Source: Pseudescherichia sp031998825
Lineage (GTDB): Bacteria > Pseudomonadota > Gammaproteobacteria > Enterobacterales > Enterobacteriaceae
Direction: 5' to 3'
Length of the DNA: 64,000 bases
NCBI RefSeq assembly: GCF_031998825.1
Contig: NZ_DAMACX010000015.1
Location: 1-64,000, forward strand
Program-made: the position numbers and the translations under genes
The notes under the pieces: model-generated
What the model saw: the letters and a program-made list of their open reading frames with translations, nothing else
What the model was told of the DNA's origin: nothing
Databases searched by the model: none
Shown here: piece after piece, positions 36,181 through 45,494 of the stretch
How positions within the stretch are numbered: the stretch's first letter is position 1
Layout: every line of letters starts with the position of its first letter

Positions 36181-36714
36181 TTAGTTCACCTTCGGGAAAT
36201 CCACGACGGTGTCGTTGACCCGGTTAATCATATTGGTGAACAGAATGGCGCTGACCGCGCTGATGGTCTCTACCACCTGCCGATCGCTAAAGCCCGCGTC
36301 GCGGAAGCGGCTAACGGTCTCCTCCGGCAGCGTACCGCGCGTCGTAACCAGCGCTTTCACAAATTTCACCAGGCCATCAATGTGCGCATCTTCCGGATAG
36401 TCGGCGCGACGCAGTTGCTCGGTCTGCTCAACGCTGTAGCCCGCCATCTTGCCGGTCAGGGTATGGGCTGCCAGGCAGTAGTCACAGCCAGAGGCTTCGC
36501 TGACGGCAAGGTTAATTGCCTCCAGCTCGCGTTTGCTCAGGCTGCTTTTCGCCAGCGCGGCGTTGTGCTGCAACGCCTGGGCGAGCATATCCGGCGCGTT
36601 GCCAATGGTCTGGTAGGCGTTGGGCACTTTACCCATCGCACGTTTAATAGCGCTAAATAGTTCAGTAGTCTGGCCAGTGGCGTTATCGGGCTGGATGGTA
36701 GTTAAACGGCTCAT
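36181..36714 (-). CDS. AhpD-like carboxymuconolactone decarboxylase family protein
   Basis: A 177-residue CMD-fold protein with the AhpD redox motif SGCDYCLAAHTL (Cys77, Cys80, His84), which in AhpD-type enzymes supports peroxidase or disulfide reductase activity. No signal peptide, so cytoplasmic. It is divergent from an AraC-type regulator that probably controls it. Confidence 0.85.
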   Translation of the reverse strand: MSRLTTIQPDNATGQTTELFSAIKRAMGKVPNAYQTIGNAPDMLAQALQHNAALAKSSLSKRELEAINLAVSEASGCDYCLAAHTLTGKMAGYSVEQTEQLRRADYPEDAHIDGLVKFVKALVTTRGTLPEETVSRFRDAGFSDRQVVETISAVSAILFTNMINRVNDTVVDFPKVN

Positions 36715-36836
36715 GATCTTCTCCTGTCAGTTTATGGTTTCCGCCGTATCGGCGATGGACTCATAATAGGGAGCCTGCGGCAGGGCCGTTGCCGCTCATC
36801 GTCTCGATTTTTTGTCCTGTCGTCTCAGGAGAAGTT

Positions 36837-37751
36837 ATGGATAGCCTTAGCCAACTGCTTGCTATGCTGGCCCCGGCGTGCGCCGTTAATCTGCACTGCC
36901 GCTTTGCCGGACGCTGGGAGGCCGACCATCCCCAGCTTGCCGCTGGCACCGTGCCCTGGCATGTTATTCTGCGCGGCGAAGCCCGGCTGGTGATGGCGGG
37001 CAGAATGCTTGACGTGCGCGCTGGGGATATCCTGCTGCTGCCTCACGGCTCGCCGCATCTGCTTCAGGGGCTGGTGGAGTGGGGACAGGTCGCACCCGTG
37101 GCAAAACGTCATAACGGGACGCTAATTGAAGTAGAGACCAGCGGGCCGGGTCCTGCGGTAGAGGTGCTGTGCGGCGAATTCCATTTCGGGCCGGGCTACA
37201 GCTGGCTCTTCGCCGACAACGCGGCGCTGATCCATCTGCAAACCCACGACCGGGAAGATTGTCCGGAGCTGGAGCTTCTGCTGACGATGCTGGTACGGGA
37301 GAGCCTGACGCCACAGCCGGGCGGGGCAACGATTGTCAAAAGCCTGGCCGCGACGCTGCTGGCCTTGCTGATGCGGATTTTGCTCTCACTGCATGAACCT
37401 CCTGCCGGGCTGCTGCGCCTGATGAGCGATAAACGGCTGGCCCCTGCGCTACTGGCGGTATTGGCCGATCCGGCCCATCCGTGGACGATGGAGATCATGG
37501 CCGAGCGCTGCTTCTTATCCCGCGCCACCTTTGCCCGCCACTTTGCCCGCAGCTATCACCAGACGCCCCAGGCCTGGCTCTCCCAGCTGCGCCTGACCCT
37601 CGCCTCGCGCATGCTAATGGAGGAGACGCAGGCAACCGTGGATGCGGTCGCCGGACGCTGCGGTTTTCTCTCCCTGGCCTCGTTTACACAGGCCTTTAAG
37701 CGCCTGTATGGTATGACTCCGGGCCAGTATCGAAAGAGACCACGAGCATGA
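36837..37751 (+). CDS. AraC-family regulator with cupin sensor
   Basis: A 304-residue regulator. ATG 36837 follows AGGAGAAG and gives MDSLSQLLAMLAP. The N-terminal cupin_6-type domain (LDVRAGDILLLPHGSPHLL) is followed by a C-terminal AraC double helix-turn-helix (about 205-300: LSRATFARHFARSY, ATVDAVAGRCGFLSLASFT). It is divergent from the AhpD-like gene. Its stop overlaps the LysR start (ATGA). Likely senses a small electrophile or oxidant; inferred from context. Confidence 0.85.
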   Translation: MDSLSQLLAMLAPACAVNLHCRFAGRWEADHPQLAAGTVPWHVILRGEARLVMAGRMLDVRAGDILLLPHGSPHLLQGLVEWGQVAPVAKRHNGTLIEVETSGPGPAVEVLCGEFHFGPGYSWLFADNAALIHLQTHDREDCPELELLLTMLVRESLTPQPGGATIVKSLAATLLALLMRILLSLHEPPAGLLRLMSDKRLAPALLAVLADPAHPWTMEIMAERCFLSRATFARHFARSYHQTPQAWLSQLRLTLASRMLMEETQATVDAVAGRCGFLSLASFTQAFKRLYGMTPGQYRKRPRA

Positions 37752-38665
37752 TTCGCCTTGAAGATGTGACGCTGTTTGTGCGCGCCGCGGCGCTGGGAAG
37801 CTTCTCTAACGCCGCACGGGAGGCCGATCTGCTCCCAGGTCAGGTCAGCGCTGCCGTTCACCGGCTGGAGCGCGATCTCGATAAGCGCCTCTTTGCGCGC
37901 TCTACTCGCAGCCTGCGGCTGACGGCGGAGGGGGAGAAGTATCTGCCGTTTGCTCAGGAGCTGCTGGCCGTAGTGCAGGCCGGCGAGGAGAGCCTGCACA
38001 GCGATAACGAGTTACAGGGCGAGCTGAAGGTGGCGATGCCGTCGGATATCGGGCGCAACGTCCTGCTGCCGCTGATTACCCGCTTCTGCGAACAGCACCC
38101 GAAAATCACGCTGCGGCTCTCCCTCTCGGATCAGGTCAGCGATGTCTTTCGCGATCCGGTGGACGTCGCCATTCGCTACGGCGTGCTGGATAACAGCAGC
38201 TACGTGGCGCTGCCGCTGGCAGAGAATAACCGCCGCGTGCTGGCCGCTTCTCCGGCCTACCTTGAAAAGCATGGACGGCCTGCCAGCCTTGACGAGGTGA
38301 CGCACCATCACTGTCTGCTGTTTACCATGAACAGCCACGTCTATGACAAGTGGAGCTTCCCTGAGAACGGTACCCGCCGCCAGCTGACGGTCAAGAGCCG
38401 CCTGCTCTGTGATGACGCCGACGTGGCGCGGCGCTGGGCCGTAGAGGGCATGGGTATCGTCTATAAGTCGTGGATCGACATCAGTGCCGATGTACAGGCC
38501 GGACGGCTGGAGATGTTGCTGCCCGCACATCCAGGGGAAGCCGCACCGCTCAACCTCATCTGCCCGCACCGCAAGCAGTTTTCTCCGGCTATTCGCCAGC
38601 TGCACAGCACTCTGCGGGAACACTTAACGGCAATTACCGACCTACTGCTGGACGTCGCGTATTAA
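37748..38665 (+). CDS. LysR-family regulator
   Basis: A 305-residue LysR-type regulator. The winged helix-turn-helix is at residues 3-60 (VRAAALGSFSNAAREADLLPG, cut here for length) and the effector domain covers 90-300. It is translationally coupled to the AraC-type gene by a 4-bp overlap, unusual for two regulators, and lies 100 bp upstream of the SDR genes it may control. Confidence 0.85.
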   Translation: MIRLEDVTLFVRAAALGSFSNAAREADLLPGQVSAAVHRLERDLDKRLFARSTRSLRLTAEGEKYLPFAQELLAVVQAGEESLHSDNELQGELKVAMPSDIGRNVLLPLITRFCEQHPKITLRLSLSDQVSDVFRDPVDVAIRYGVLDNSSYVALPLAENNRRVLAASPAYLEKHGRPASLDEVTHHHCLLFTMNSHVYDKWSFPENGTRRQLTVKSRLLCDDADVARRWAVEGMGIVYKSWIDISADVQAGRLEMLLPAHPGEAAPLNLICPHRKQFSPAIRQLHSTLREHLTAITDLLLDVAY

Positions 38666-38765
38666 TTATAATGTCCTGAATCACTACCCTCTGCGTCATT
38701 TAAGACATCACGAAAGCGCATAAGATGAGTTCACCAACCCGATAACACAACACAAGGTGAACATC

Positions 38766-39581
38766 ATGAATACAGCATTTCGTGCGGACAGAGGCACGGC
38801 AGTGATTACTGGCGCCTCTACCGGTATCGGCGCTATCTATGCCAGTCGCCTGGCAAGAATGGGTTATGACCTGATAATCGTTGCCCGCAACCACAACCGC
38901 CTGAACCAGATGGCGAGCCACATTACCGCCGATACCTCCCGTAACGTAGAAGCGATCTCCGCCGACCTGAATCAGCCTGAATCACTGCGGGCGCTGGAAG
39001 AGAAGCTTCGCCAGGACGCCAGCATCACGCTGCTGGTCAATAACGCAGGCGTCGGCACCCATACCTCCCTGCTCGACAGCGACATTGACCGCATGGAGTC
39101 GATGATCGATCTCAACGTGACCGCGCTGACCCGTCTGACCTACGCCGTTGTCCCGGGCATGGTAGCTCGCGGGCAGGGGGCAATTATCAATATCGCTTCT
39201 ATTGTCAGCATCGCCCCGGAGTTGCTTAACGGTGTTTACGGCGCGACAAAAGCTTACGTGTTGGCCTTCAGCCAGTCGCTGCATCATGAGCTGGCGGAAA
39301 AGGGTATTCAGGTACAGGCCGTCCTGCCCGGCGCAACCGCCACGCCGTTCTGGGACAACGGTGGATTGCCGCTCGACCAGCTTGATAAATCCATTGTGAT
39401 GAGTCCGCAGGACATGGTGGATGCCGCACTGGTCGGCTTCAGCCAGGGCGAGCTGATTACTATTCCTTCACTGCATGCGCAGGAGGAGTGGCAGACGTGG
39501 GAAGCCGCCCGTCAGGCCATGATGAAACACCTTTCATCCAGCGTACCGGCCGATCGCTACCGCACCAGCACAACCCATTAA
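38766..39581 (+). CDS. Short-chain dehydrogenase/reductase
   Basis: A 271-residue classical SDR. Cofactor motif TGASTGIGAIYASRLA at about residue 17, NNAG near 95, and the catalytic Ser/Tyr/Lys with YGATKAYVL near 160. Arg after the second strand (VARNHNR) suggests NADP preference. ATG 38766 follows AAGGTGAA. A second SDR follows 44 bp later. The substrate is unknown. Confidence 0.88.
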   Translation: MNTAFRADRGTAVITGASTGIGAIYASRLARMGYDLIIVARNHNRLNQMASHITADTSRNVEAISADLNQPESLRALEEKLRQDASITLLVNNAGVGTHTSLLDSDIDRMESMIDLNVTALTRLTYAVVPGMVARGQGAIINIASIVSIAPELLNGVYGATKAYVLAFSQSLHHELAEKGIQVQAVLPGATATPFWDNGGLPLDQLDKSIVMSPQDMVDAALVGFSQGELITIPSLHAQEEWQTWEAARQAMMKHLSSSVPADRYRTSTTH

Positions 39582-39625
39582 TCACCTGCATATAACAACG
39601 TTAAGAAACTGACTGGAGAGAGATT

Positions 39626-40387
39626 ATGAAACTGACCGACAACACAATTTTCATTACCGGCGGCACCTCTGGCATTGGCCGGGCGATGGCTGAGCAGTTC
39701 CACAAGCTGGGCAATCAGGTGATCATTTCCGGCCGCCGCAAAACGCTGCTGGATAGCGTCACCGCCGCCAATCCGGGAATGGACTCGGTAGTGCTTGACG
39801 TCACCGATGCGGCAAGCGTCCAGGCGGCGGCAGAGAGCGTACTGTCACGCTACCCGGCGCTGAACGTGGTCATCAACAACGCTGGCATCATGCCCTTTGA
39901 TAACGCTGCGGGCGTGCAGGATGACACGATGGCCGTCTCGCTGCTCAATACCAACCTGCTGGGACCGGTACGCGTCACCTCGGCGTTTATCGAGCATCTG
40001 AAAAAACAGCCGGATGCGGTGCTGATCAACAACAGCTCGATCCTGGCCTTTATCCCGCTGGCGAGTAACGCGCTCTACTCCGCCACCAAGGCGGCGATCC
40101 ACTCCTACACGCTCTCGCAGCGCTTTCTGCTGCGTGACACCAGCGTGAAGGTGATTGAGATCTCCCCTCCATGGGTCGATACCGATCTGGTTTACCGCAG
40201 CGGTGACGAGCGGGCCATGCCGCTGGACGCCTTTATCAGCGAGACCTTTGAGAAACTAGGTAGCGATAATATCGAAGCTATCGTTGACCGCGTGCTGCCT
40301 GCCCGCGCCAATCCGGGCGCGGATGAGCATGCCGTCGTGAATCAGTTCAACCAGGCAATGGTTGAGAACCCTATTCCCGTAGCGTAA
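39626..40387 (+). CDS. Short-chain dehydrogenase/reductase, DltE-like
   Basis: A 253-residue SDR with TGGTSGIGRAMAEQF at residue 11, NNAGIMPFDNA near 85 and YSATKAAIHSYTLSQR near 150. SGRRKTLL after the second strand points to NADPH. It resembles DltE-type reductases. It is likely co-transcribed with the preceding SDR; a hairpin follows before the MFS gene. Confidence 0.88.
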   Translation: MKLTDNTIFITGGTSGIGRAMAEQFHKLGNQVIISGRRKTLLDSVTAANPGMDSVVLDVTDAASVQAAAESVLSRYPALNVVINNAGIMPFDNAAGVQDDTMAVSLLNTNLLGPVRVTSAFIEHLKKQPDAVLINNSSILAFIPLASNALYSATKAAIHSYTLSQRFLLRDTSVKVIEISPPWVDTDLVYRSGDERAMPLDAFISETFEKLGSDNIEAIVDRVLPARANPGADEHAVVNQFNQAMVENPIPVA

Positions 40388-40393
40388 CCGCTG

Positions 40394-40421
40394 GCCGGAG
40401 CGGATAAGCCGCCCCGGCTTT
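40394..40421 (+). terminator. Hairpin between SDR and MFS genes
   Basis: GCCGG-A-GCGG and CCGC-C-CCGGC pair with one mismatch around ATAAG, followed by TTT. Probably a partial terminator. Confidence 0.5.
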
Positions 40422-40435
40422 AAGAGATCGTGGCG

Positions 40436-41626
40436 ATGAAAAATGAGATTACCGCTCCCCAGCGCCGGGCGCTGTGGGCCTTAAGCCTGGCCTATTTTGT
40501 ACAGGCCACCGGGGCGCTCTCCGTCGCGGGAAGCCTGGAGCCAATTTCCCACGCCTGGGGGCTGACCGACGCCCAGAGTGCCCGCCTGCTAGCCGTTTTT
40601 GGTCTCACCTTTGCCGTAGGTGCTCCGCTGGCGCAGGTCTTTTTTGGTCACATCAGACGACGCCAGCAGGTGGTTGCCGGAATGAGCGTCTTTGGGCTGG
40701 GGGCGTTTCTGTTTGCCCTGGCACCAGACTACAGCGTGCTGGTGCTCGCACGGATCGTGATGGGGCTTGGGGCATCGCTGATCGGGCCGGTGCTGGTGGC
40801 GCTGGGATCGGAGCTGGTGAAACAAAAGGAGCGCGGCAGCGCCATCGCCATGATCCTGCTGGGCGTGTCGATGGCCAGCATGGTCGGCATTCCGCTGGCG
40901 GCCTGGGTCGCAAATCTATTAGGGGCGCGAATGCTGTTTACCCTCGTTGGGGCAATGAGCGTGCTGTCGGTCATCAATATTATGCTGAGCGTACCAAACA
41001 GCGTCGCCGGGGCAGATATTCGCCTGCGTCAGGTTGGGCAGGTACTGACGGAGCGGACATCGCTGACGGCGTTTCTGGTCGTGTTCTTTATCACTTCCGG
41101 CGTCTATGACATGTACGCTTTCATCTCGCCGATTGTGCGTGATACCTGGCATGGCGACAGCGGCAGCGTGTCGGTTGCGCTGGCGGTGATTGGCGTGGCC
41201 GGTATTGTCGGCAACCTGTTTGTCGCGCGGGCCGCCAGGGTCTACAGCGCCGAGCGCCTGCTGACCGCAGGGATAGCGCTGTTGGTAGTGGATATGGTGG
41301 TCATCACCCTGCTGCCGGGCAAGCTCGCGCTGCTCTATATTGCGCTGGTGTTCTGGGCGTTTGCCACCGATCTGTTGTGGCCTTCGCAGCAGCGCAGGAT
41401 CGTGGAAATGGCCGATCCGCAGACGCGGGGCATCTCTCTGGCGCTGACCAGCGCCTTTATGTTTTGCGGAATTGGCTTTGGCTCCGCCGTCGCCTCATGG
41501 ATCTATCCGCTTTATGGCTTTTATGGCGTAATGTTCAGTGCGGTACTCTTTCTGCTGCTGGCGCTGGTAAGCCTCTGGCTCTCAGAGCATTTTCGCACGC
41601 AGCCCCGCCAGGCGGTGAACGTCTGA
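40436..41626 (+). CDS. MFS transporter, DHA1-type exporter
   Basis: A 396-residue transporter from ATG 40436 (a GTG two codons upstream is the alternative), with twelve membrane segments. QVFFGHIRRRQQ and LARIVMGLGASLIGPVLVAL resemble sugar or drug effluxers such as the AraJ/YdhP group. It follows the SDR pair and precedes a GlxA-type regulator, so it may export a product or toxic substrate of this cluster. Confidence 0.82.
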   Translation: MKNEITAPQRRALWALSLAYFVQATGALSVAGSLEPISHAWGLTDAQSARLLAVFGLTFAVGAPLAQVFFGHIRRRQQVVAGMSVFGLGAFLFALAPDYSVLVLARIVMGLGASLIGPVLVALGSELVKQKERGSAIAMILLGVSMASMVGIPLAAWVANLLGARMLFTLVGAMSVLSVINIMLSVPNSVAGADIRLRQVGQVLTERTSLTAFLVVFFITSGVYDMYAFISPIVRDTWHGDSGSVSVALAVIGVAGIVGNLFVARAARVYSAERLLTAGIALLVVDMVVITLLPGKLALLYIALVFWAFATDLLWPSQQRRIVEMADPQTRGISLALTSAFMFCGIGFGSAVASWIYPLYGFYGVMFSAVLFLLLALVSLWLSEHFRTQPRQAVNV

Positions 41627-41652
41627 CTTCCCATTTTTGGTAAGGTGATCTG

Positions 41653-42606
41653 ATGCACAGGATTGGTTTAATTATTTCCGATAATTTTCAGATGCTGGCC
41701 CTCTCAACGCTGACCGTTTTTGAGTTTGCCAATATTGTAGCGGGCGAGAATTTCTACCAGACGGTGGTCTATTCAGAGCACGGCGGAGCGGTGCGCTCAT
41801 CGTCGGGGATTGGTATCGATAGTGTGCCATTATCTGCCGATCTACAGATGGATACCTGGCTGCTGGCGGGCGTGTTGATGCCCACCGAGCAGCCCGCCAC
41901 GCCGGGAATTATTGCCTTTCTACAAACGTCGGCCCGACAGGCAAGGCGGGTGGCAGGGATCTGTACCGGTGCGTTTGTGCTGGCCCAGGCGGGGCTGCTG
42001 GAGAACCGACGCGCCACTACTCATTGGGCGCACGCTCCCAGCATGAAACGCCTGCATCCGACCATTCAGCTTGAGGATGACCGCATCTTTATTATTGATG
42101 AGGCGATCTGGACCTCGGCGGGACTCACTGCCGGGCTGGATATGGCCCTGGGGATGGTAGAGAAAGATTTGGGGGCAGATGTGGCTCGCAGCGTGGCGCA
42201 CCGGCTGGTAATGAACCAGCGCCGCTCCGGCGGCCAGACCCAGCACTCGGAGATGCTGGCCCTGGCACCCCGCTCCGACAGGCTACAAAGTGCGCTGGAG
42301 TACGCACGTAAAAACCTGCGCAAGCCGCTGACGGTAGATGACCTGGCGGACGCCGTGCACCTCAGCACCCGTCAGCTTACACGCCTGTTTCGTGCCGAGA
42401 CCGGCAAGTCCCCGGCTAAGGCCATTGAGGGACTGCGCCTTGAGGCGGCCCGGCTGATGATCGAGCAGAGCCGTTTAACCCTCGACGCCATCGCTCGTGA
42501 GTCTGGCTTTCGCGACCGCCGCCATATGCGCGAAGTGTTCGTCCGTGGCTATGGCGTGCCGCCCCAGGCGCTGCGTCAGGGACGATCCGCATCCCGTGCG
42601 GCGTGA
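41653..42606 (+). CDS. GlxA-type transcriptional regulator (DJ-1/PfpI + AraC HTH)
   Basis: A 317-residue protein. An N-terminal class I glutamine amidotransferase-like domain with the nucleophile-elbow Cys in VAGICTGAFVLAQAG (about residue 102) is followed by a C-terminal AraC helix-turn-helix (about 215-310: VDDLADAVHLSTRQLTRLFR). It lies 26 bp after the MFS gene and probably regulates this cluster. Its last 31 bp overlap the 3' end of the convergent oxidase gene. Confidence 0.88.
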   Translation: MHRIGLIISDNFQMLALSTLTVFEFANIVAGENFYQTVVYSEHGGAVRSSSGIGIDSVPLSADLQMDTWLLAGVLMPTEQPATPGIIAFLQTSARQARRVAGICTGAFVLAQAGLLENRRATTHWAHAPSMKRLHPTIQLEDDRIFIIDEAIWTSAGLTAGLDMALGMVEKDLGADVARSVAHRLVMNQRRSGGQTQHSEMLALAPRSDRLQSALEYARKNLRKPLTVDDLADAVHLSTRQLTRLFRAETGKSPAKAIEGLRLEAARLMIEQSRLTLDAIARESGFRDRRHMREVFVRGYGVPPQALRQGRSASRAA

Positions 42607-43583
42607 ATTTTGCCGCGGAAGATCCAGAAGCCCCAGCTGTTGTAGAGAAGCGTAATCGGCACAAATGCGCCGAAGGCGATAAGCATCAGCTTTTGCGTAG
42701 CGGGCGGGGCGGCGGCCTGGGTCAGCAGCAGGCCGGGCGGCAGAATGAACGGAAACACCGCCAGCAGCATAGCGCCAAACGCAGCGCAAAAGAGCGTAAG
42801 CGCCATGGCCAGCGGCAAAAATTCGCGTTTGCGGCGCAGCGCAGCGAGAAGCCCCGCCAGCGTCAGCAGCGCGATGAGCGCCAGCGGCCCGCTGTAGCGC
42901 CAGGCCTGCAAATGCAGGCGATAACTCTCCTGCAGCTGCATCGTCCAGATAACCAGCCCCGCCAACAGCGCGGCGGTAAGCAGCGCAAGCCGTATCGCCT
43001 GATGTCTGCCCCAGGCGGCCAGCTCCCCTTCGCAGCGCCACACCAGCCAGCAGGCACCGAGCAGCGCATATCCCACGGTGAGCGAAACGGCACAATAGAG
43101 CGAAAACGGTGAAAGCCACGCCAGTGGGCCGCCGGTGAAGTGCTCGCCGTTATGCGCTATTCCCTCAATCCATGCGCCCATCGTTGCGCCCTGGCTTAGC
43201 GACGCAACCCAGGAGCCACCGATAAACAGCGTGTCGAACAGCGCTGGGTACTGATGGCGAAACTCTATCGCCATGCCGCGCACGATCAGCGCCAGCAGCA
43301 TGATATAGACCGGCAGATAGAGCGCGCTGTAAAGGATGCTGAAGGCGAGCGGAAAAAGCGCCAGCATCGCCCCTGCGGTCAGCACCAGCCAGGTTTCGTT
43401 CCCATCCCATACCGGTAGAAGAGAGATGTTCATCTGCTGGCGCGCCTGTGGCGGCTGAAACGGTGCGAGCAGGCCGACGCCGAGATCGGTGCCGTCCAGC
43501 ACCACGTAGATCAGCACGCCGAAGGCCAGCGCCATAGCGCTCAGCAGCGTTAACGGTGGCATAGAAAGGATAGCCTCAAGCAT
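42576..43583 (-). CDS. Cytochrome bd-type quinol oxidase subunit II
   Basis: A 335-residue membrane protein of the CydB/CioB family with eight or nine hydrophobic segments. DGTDLGVGLLAPF near residue 30 and VWDGNETWLVLTAGAM are conserved. It overlaps the subunit I gene by 8 bp. No CydX-like small gene follows: the space is taken by the end of the GlxA-type gene. It is likely a CioAB-like second bd oxidase rather than the housekeeping CydAB. Confidence 0.9.
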   Translation of the reverse strand: MLEAILSMPPLTLLSAMALAFGVLIYVVLDGTDLGVGLLAPFQPPQARQQMNISLLPVWDGNETWLVLTAGAMLALFPLAFSILYSALYLPVYIMLLALIVRGMAIEFRHQYPALFDTLFIGGSWVASLSQGATMGAWIEGIAHNGEHFTGGPLAWLSPFSLYCAVSLTVGYALLGACWLVWRCEGELAAWGRHQAIRLALLTAALLAGLVIWTMQLQESYRLHLQAWRYSGPLALIALLTLAGLLAALRRKREFLPLAMALTLFCAAFGAMLLAVFPFILPPGLLLTQAAAPPATQKLMLIAFGAFVPITLLYNSWGFWIFRGKIHAARDADRP

Positions 43584-44988
43584 CGTAGCGCCCCCGTATG
43601 CTCTGCGACGTTATGCCACGCCCGGTCTGCTCCGCCACTTCCGCATTTGGCTCTCTTTCATCATGGGATGGCGGCCTGCCAAGCAGGCGCAGCAAAAACC
43701 ACAGCCCGATGGCGAAGATAAGCAAATACACCACCAGGATGGCAAAAAAGGAGGTCAGCACCAGCGCGGGGGCGATGGGGGAAGCGCTGTGCGCGGTGCG
43801 CAGCACGCCGTAAACCGTCCAGGGCTGGCGTCCGGTCTCGGTCACAAACCACCCGGCGAGCATGGCGAAAAAGCCCGCTGGTGCCATCCATACCATGCCG
43901 CGTTGCAGCCAGCGCGAGGTCCATAGCCTGCCGCGCAGGCGTGTGGCCAGCCCGGCTGCGCCGAAAAAGAGCATCAGCAGCCCAAGCCCTACCATTGCGC
44001 GAAACGCGAAAAACACCCCAGGCACCCAAGGAAGATCCTCGCGCGGATACTGGTTCAGGCTATGAATAGTGCCGGTAAGGTTGTGGCGCAGGTAGAGCGA
44101 GCCGATATTGGGAATGGCCAGTTCAAAGTGATTGCGCTGCGCCTGCATATCCGGAATGGCGAAAAGCCGCAGCGGCTCGCCCTCGCCGGGCGGCGGCGGA
44201 TCCCAACTGCCTTCCATCGCCGCCAGCTTCACCGGCTGGTGATCGCGTGTGTTTTCACCATGCAGGTCGCCTATCACAACCTGAATCGGGGTGACGAACA
44301 GCAGCAGCCACAGGCCCCATGAGAACATCAGTCGCGCGCCGCGGTTATCGGGGCGTTTTCGCAGGTGCCACGCTCCTGCGGCGGCGATAAGGCAGGCGGT
44401 GGCGAGCATCGCTGCCAGCGTCATGTGAACAAAACGCCAGGGGAAAGAGGGGTTAAAGATCACAGCCCACCAGTCGACGGGCTGAAAACGACCATCTGCC
44501 CCAGTGATAAAACCGGCTGGCGTCTGCATCCAGGAGTTAGCGGAGAGGATCCAGAAGGCGCTGAAAATTGACCCGGCGGCCACCACGCAGGTAGCGAAAA
44601 AGTGCACCCAGGGGCGCACCTTGCCCATGCCGAAGAGCACCACCCCCATAAACCCGGCCTCAAGGAAAAAGGCGACCAGCACCTCCATGTACATCATCGG
44701 CCCCATGACCGCACCGGCGCGGTTAGCGAGCGCACCCCAGTTGGTGCCGAACTGAAACTCCATCAGCACCCCGGTCACCACGCCCACCCCAACGTTCAGC
44801 GCGAATACCTTGCTCCAGTATTTGTAGAGATCGAGATAAACGCGCTGTTTACGCCACAGCCACAGCCCCTCCAGCAGCATCAGCCACTGGGCGAGGCCGA
44901 TGGTGAAGGCCGCCAGTACAATGTGAAAGCCGATGGTAAAAGCGAACTGGCTGCGCGCCAGCCATAAAGCCGTCTCCTGGCTTATCAT
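43576..44988 (-). CDS. Cytochrome bd-type quinol oxidase subunit I (CioA-like)
   Basis: A 470-residue CydA-family subunit that oxidises quinol and reduces O2. Heme and quinol motifs are FAFTIGFHIVLAAFTIG (heme b595 His near 22), RFVHMTLAAML (heme b558 His near 186) and GRQPW near 390. The quinol loop is short (about residues 240-330), as in cyanide-insensitive CioA-type oxidases. It is 17 bp after a DUF1641 gene and the formate dehydrogenase gene. Confidence 0.9.
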   Translation of the reverse strand: MISQETALWLARSQFAFTIGFHIVLAAFTIGLAQWLMLLEGLWLWRKQRVYLDLYKYWSKVFALNVGVGVVTGVLMEFQFGTNWGALANRAGAVMGPMMYMEVLVAFFLEAGFMGVVLFGMGKVRPWVHFFATCVVAAGSIFSAFWILSANSWMQTPAGFITGADGRFQPVDWWAVIFNPSFPWRFVHMTLAAMLATACLIAAAGAWHLRKRPDNRGARLMFSWGLWLLLFVTPIQVVIGDLHGENTRDHQPVKLAAMEGSWDPPPPGEGEPLRLFAIPDMQAQRNHFELAIPNIGSLYLRHNLTGTIHSLNQYPREDLPWVPGVFFAFRAMVGLGLLMLFFGAAGLATRLRGRLWTSRWLQRGMVWMAPAGFFAMLAGWFVTETGRQPWTVYGVLRTAHSASPIAPALVLTSFFAILVVYLLIFAIGLWFLLRLLGRPPSHDEREPNAEVAEQTGRGITSQSIRGRYDA

Positions 44989-45005
44989 GCTTCCTCCGTT
45001 GAGCC

Positions 45006-45494
45006 TCAGGCGTCGCTCGGTTTACCGCTGAACGACGAAATCGGTTTATCCACCTCTTCCTCCATGCGGCGGGAGAAAGCCTTGAGGCCGTTTAGCAGCG
45101 GCGAGAGAGAGTGCCATAGCTCGTCGTCATGCAGCATTTTCCAGGCACCGCGTGCCCCCGGTGCGCTGCCGTTTGCGCTTTGCGGCTGCTCTTCTTCGCG
45201 GCTCAGTTCGGCCATGAAATCACGCAGGCCGAAGGCGAGCTTGTAGGTCTGCTCTGGCGGGATGGTGGAGAGCGCCATCAGCAGCACGGAGATATTCTGA
45301 ATGACGTTTAGCGAGCCTTTGCGGCTCAGGCCGTCAACAATCACCTTGAGCCAGTCGTTGTTGCTGGCCACCAGATCGTTGGCGAGGCGCAGTACGCCAT
45401 GCTCATGCAGCGTCTGCAACAGACGCTGAAGTTCTTCCTCGGCGGTGGGGCCGATTTTCGGCGGCTCCACCTGATAATCAATCGCTTTAGCCAT
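45006..45494 (-). CDS. DUF1641 protein, formate dehydrogenase partner
   Basis: A 162-residue cytosolic protein of the DUF1641 family (YrhD/YjgD-like), with the signature DLVASNNDWLKVIVDGLSRKG. Its ATG overlaps the formate dehydrogenase stop by one base. DUF1641 genes commonly sit beside YrhE-type formate dehydrogenases; the role is unknown, perhaps linking the enzyme to an acceptor. Confidence 0.85.
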   Translation of the reverse strand: MAKAIDYQVEPPKIGPTAEEELQRLLQTLHEHGVLRLANDLVASNNDWLKVIVDGLSRKGSLNVIQNISVLLMALSTIPPEQTYKLAFGLRDFMAELSREEEQPQSANGSAPGARGAWKMLHDDELWHSLSPLLNGLKAFSRRMEEEVDKPISSFSGKPSDA

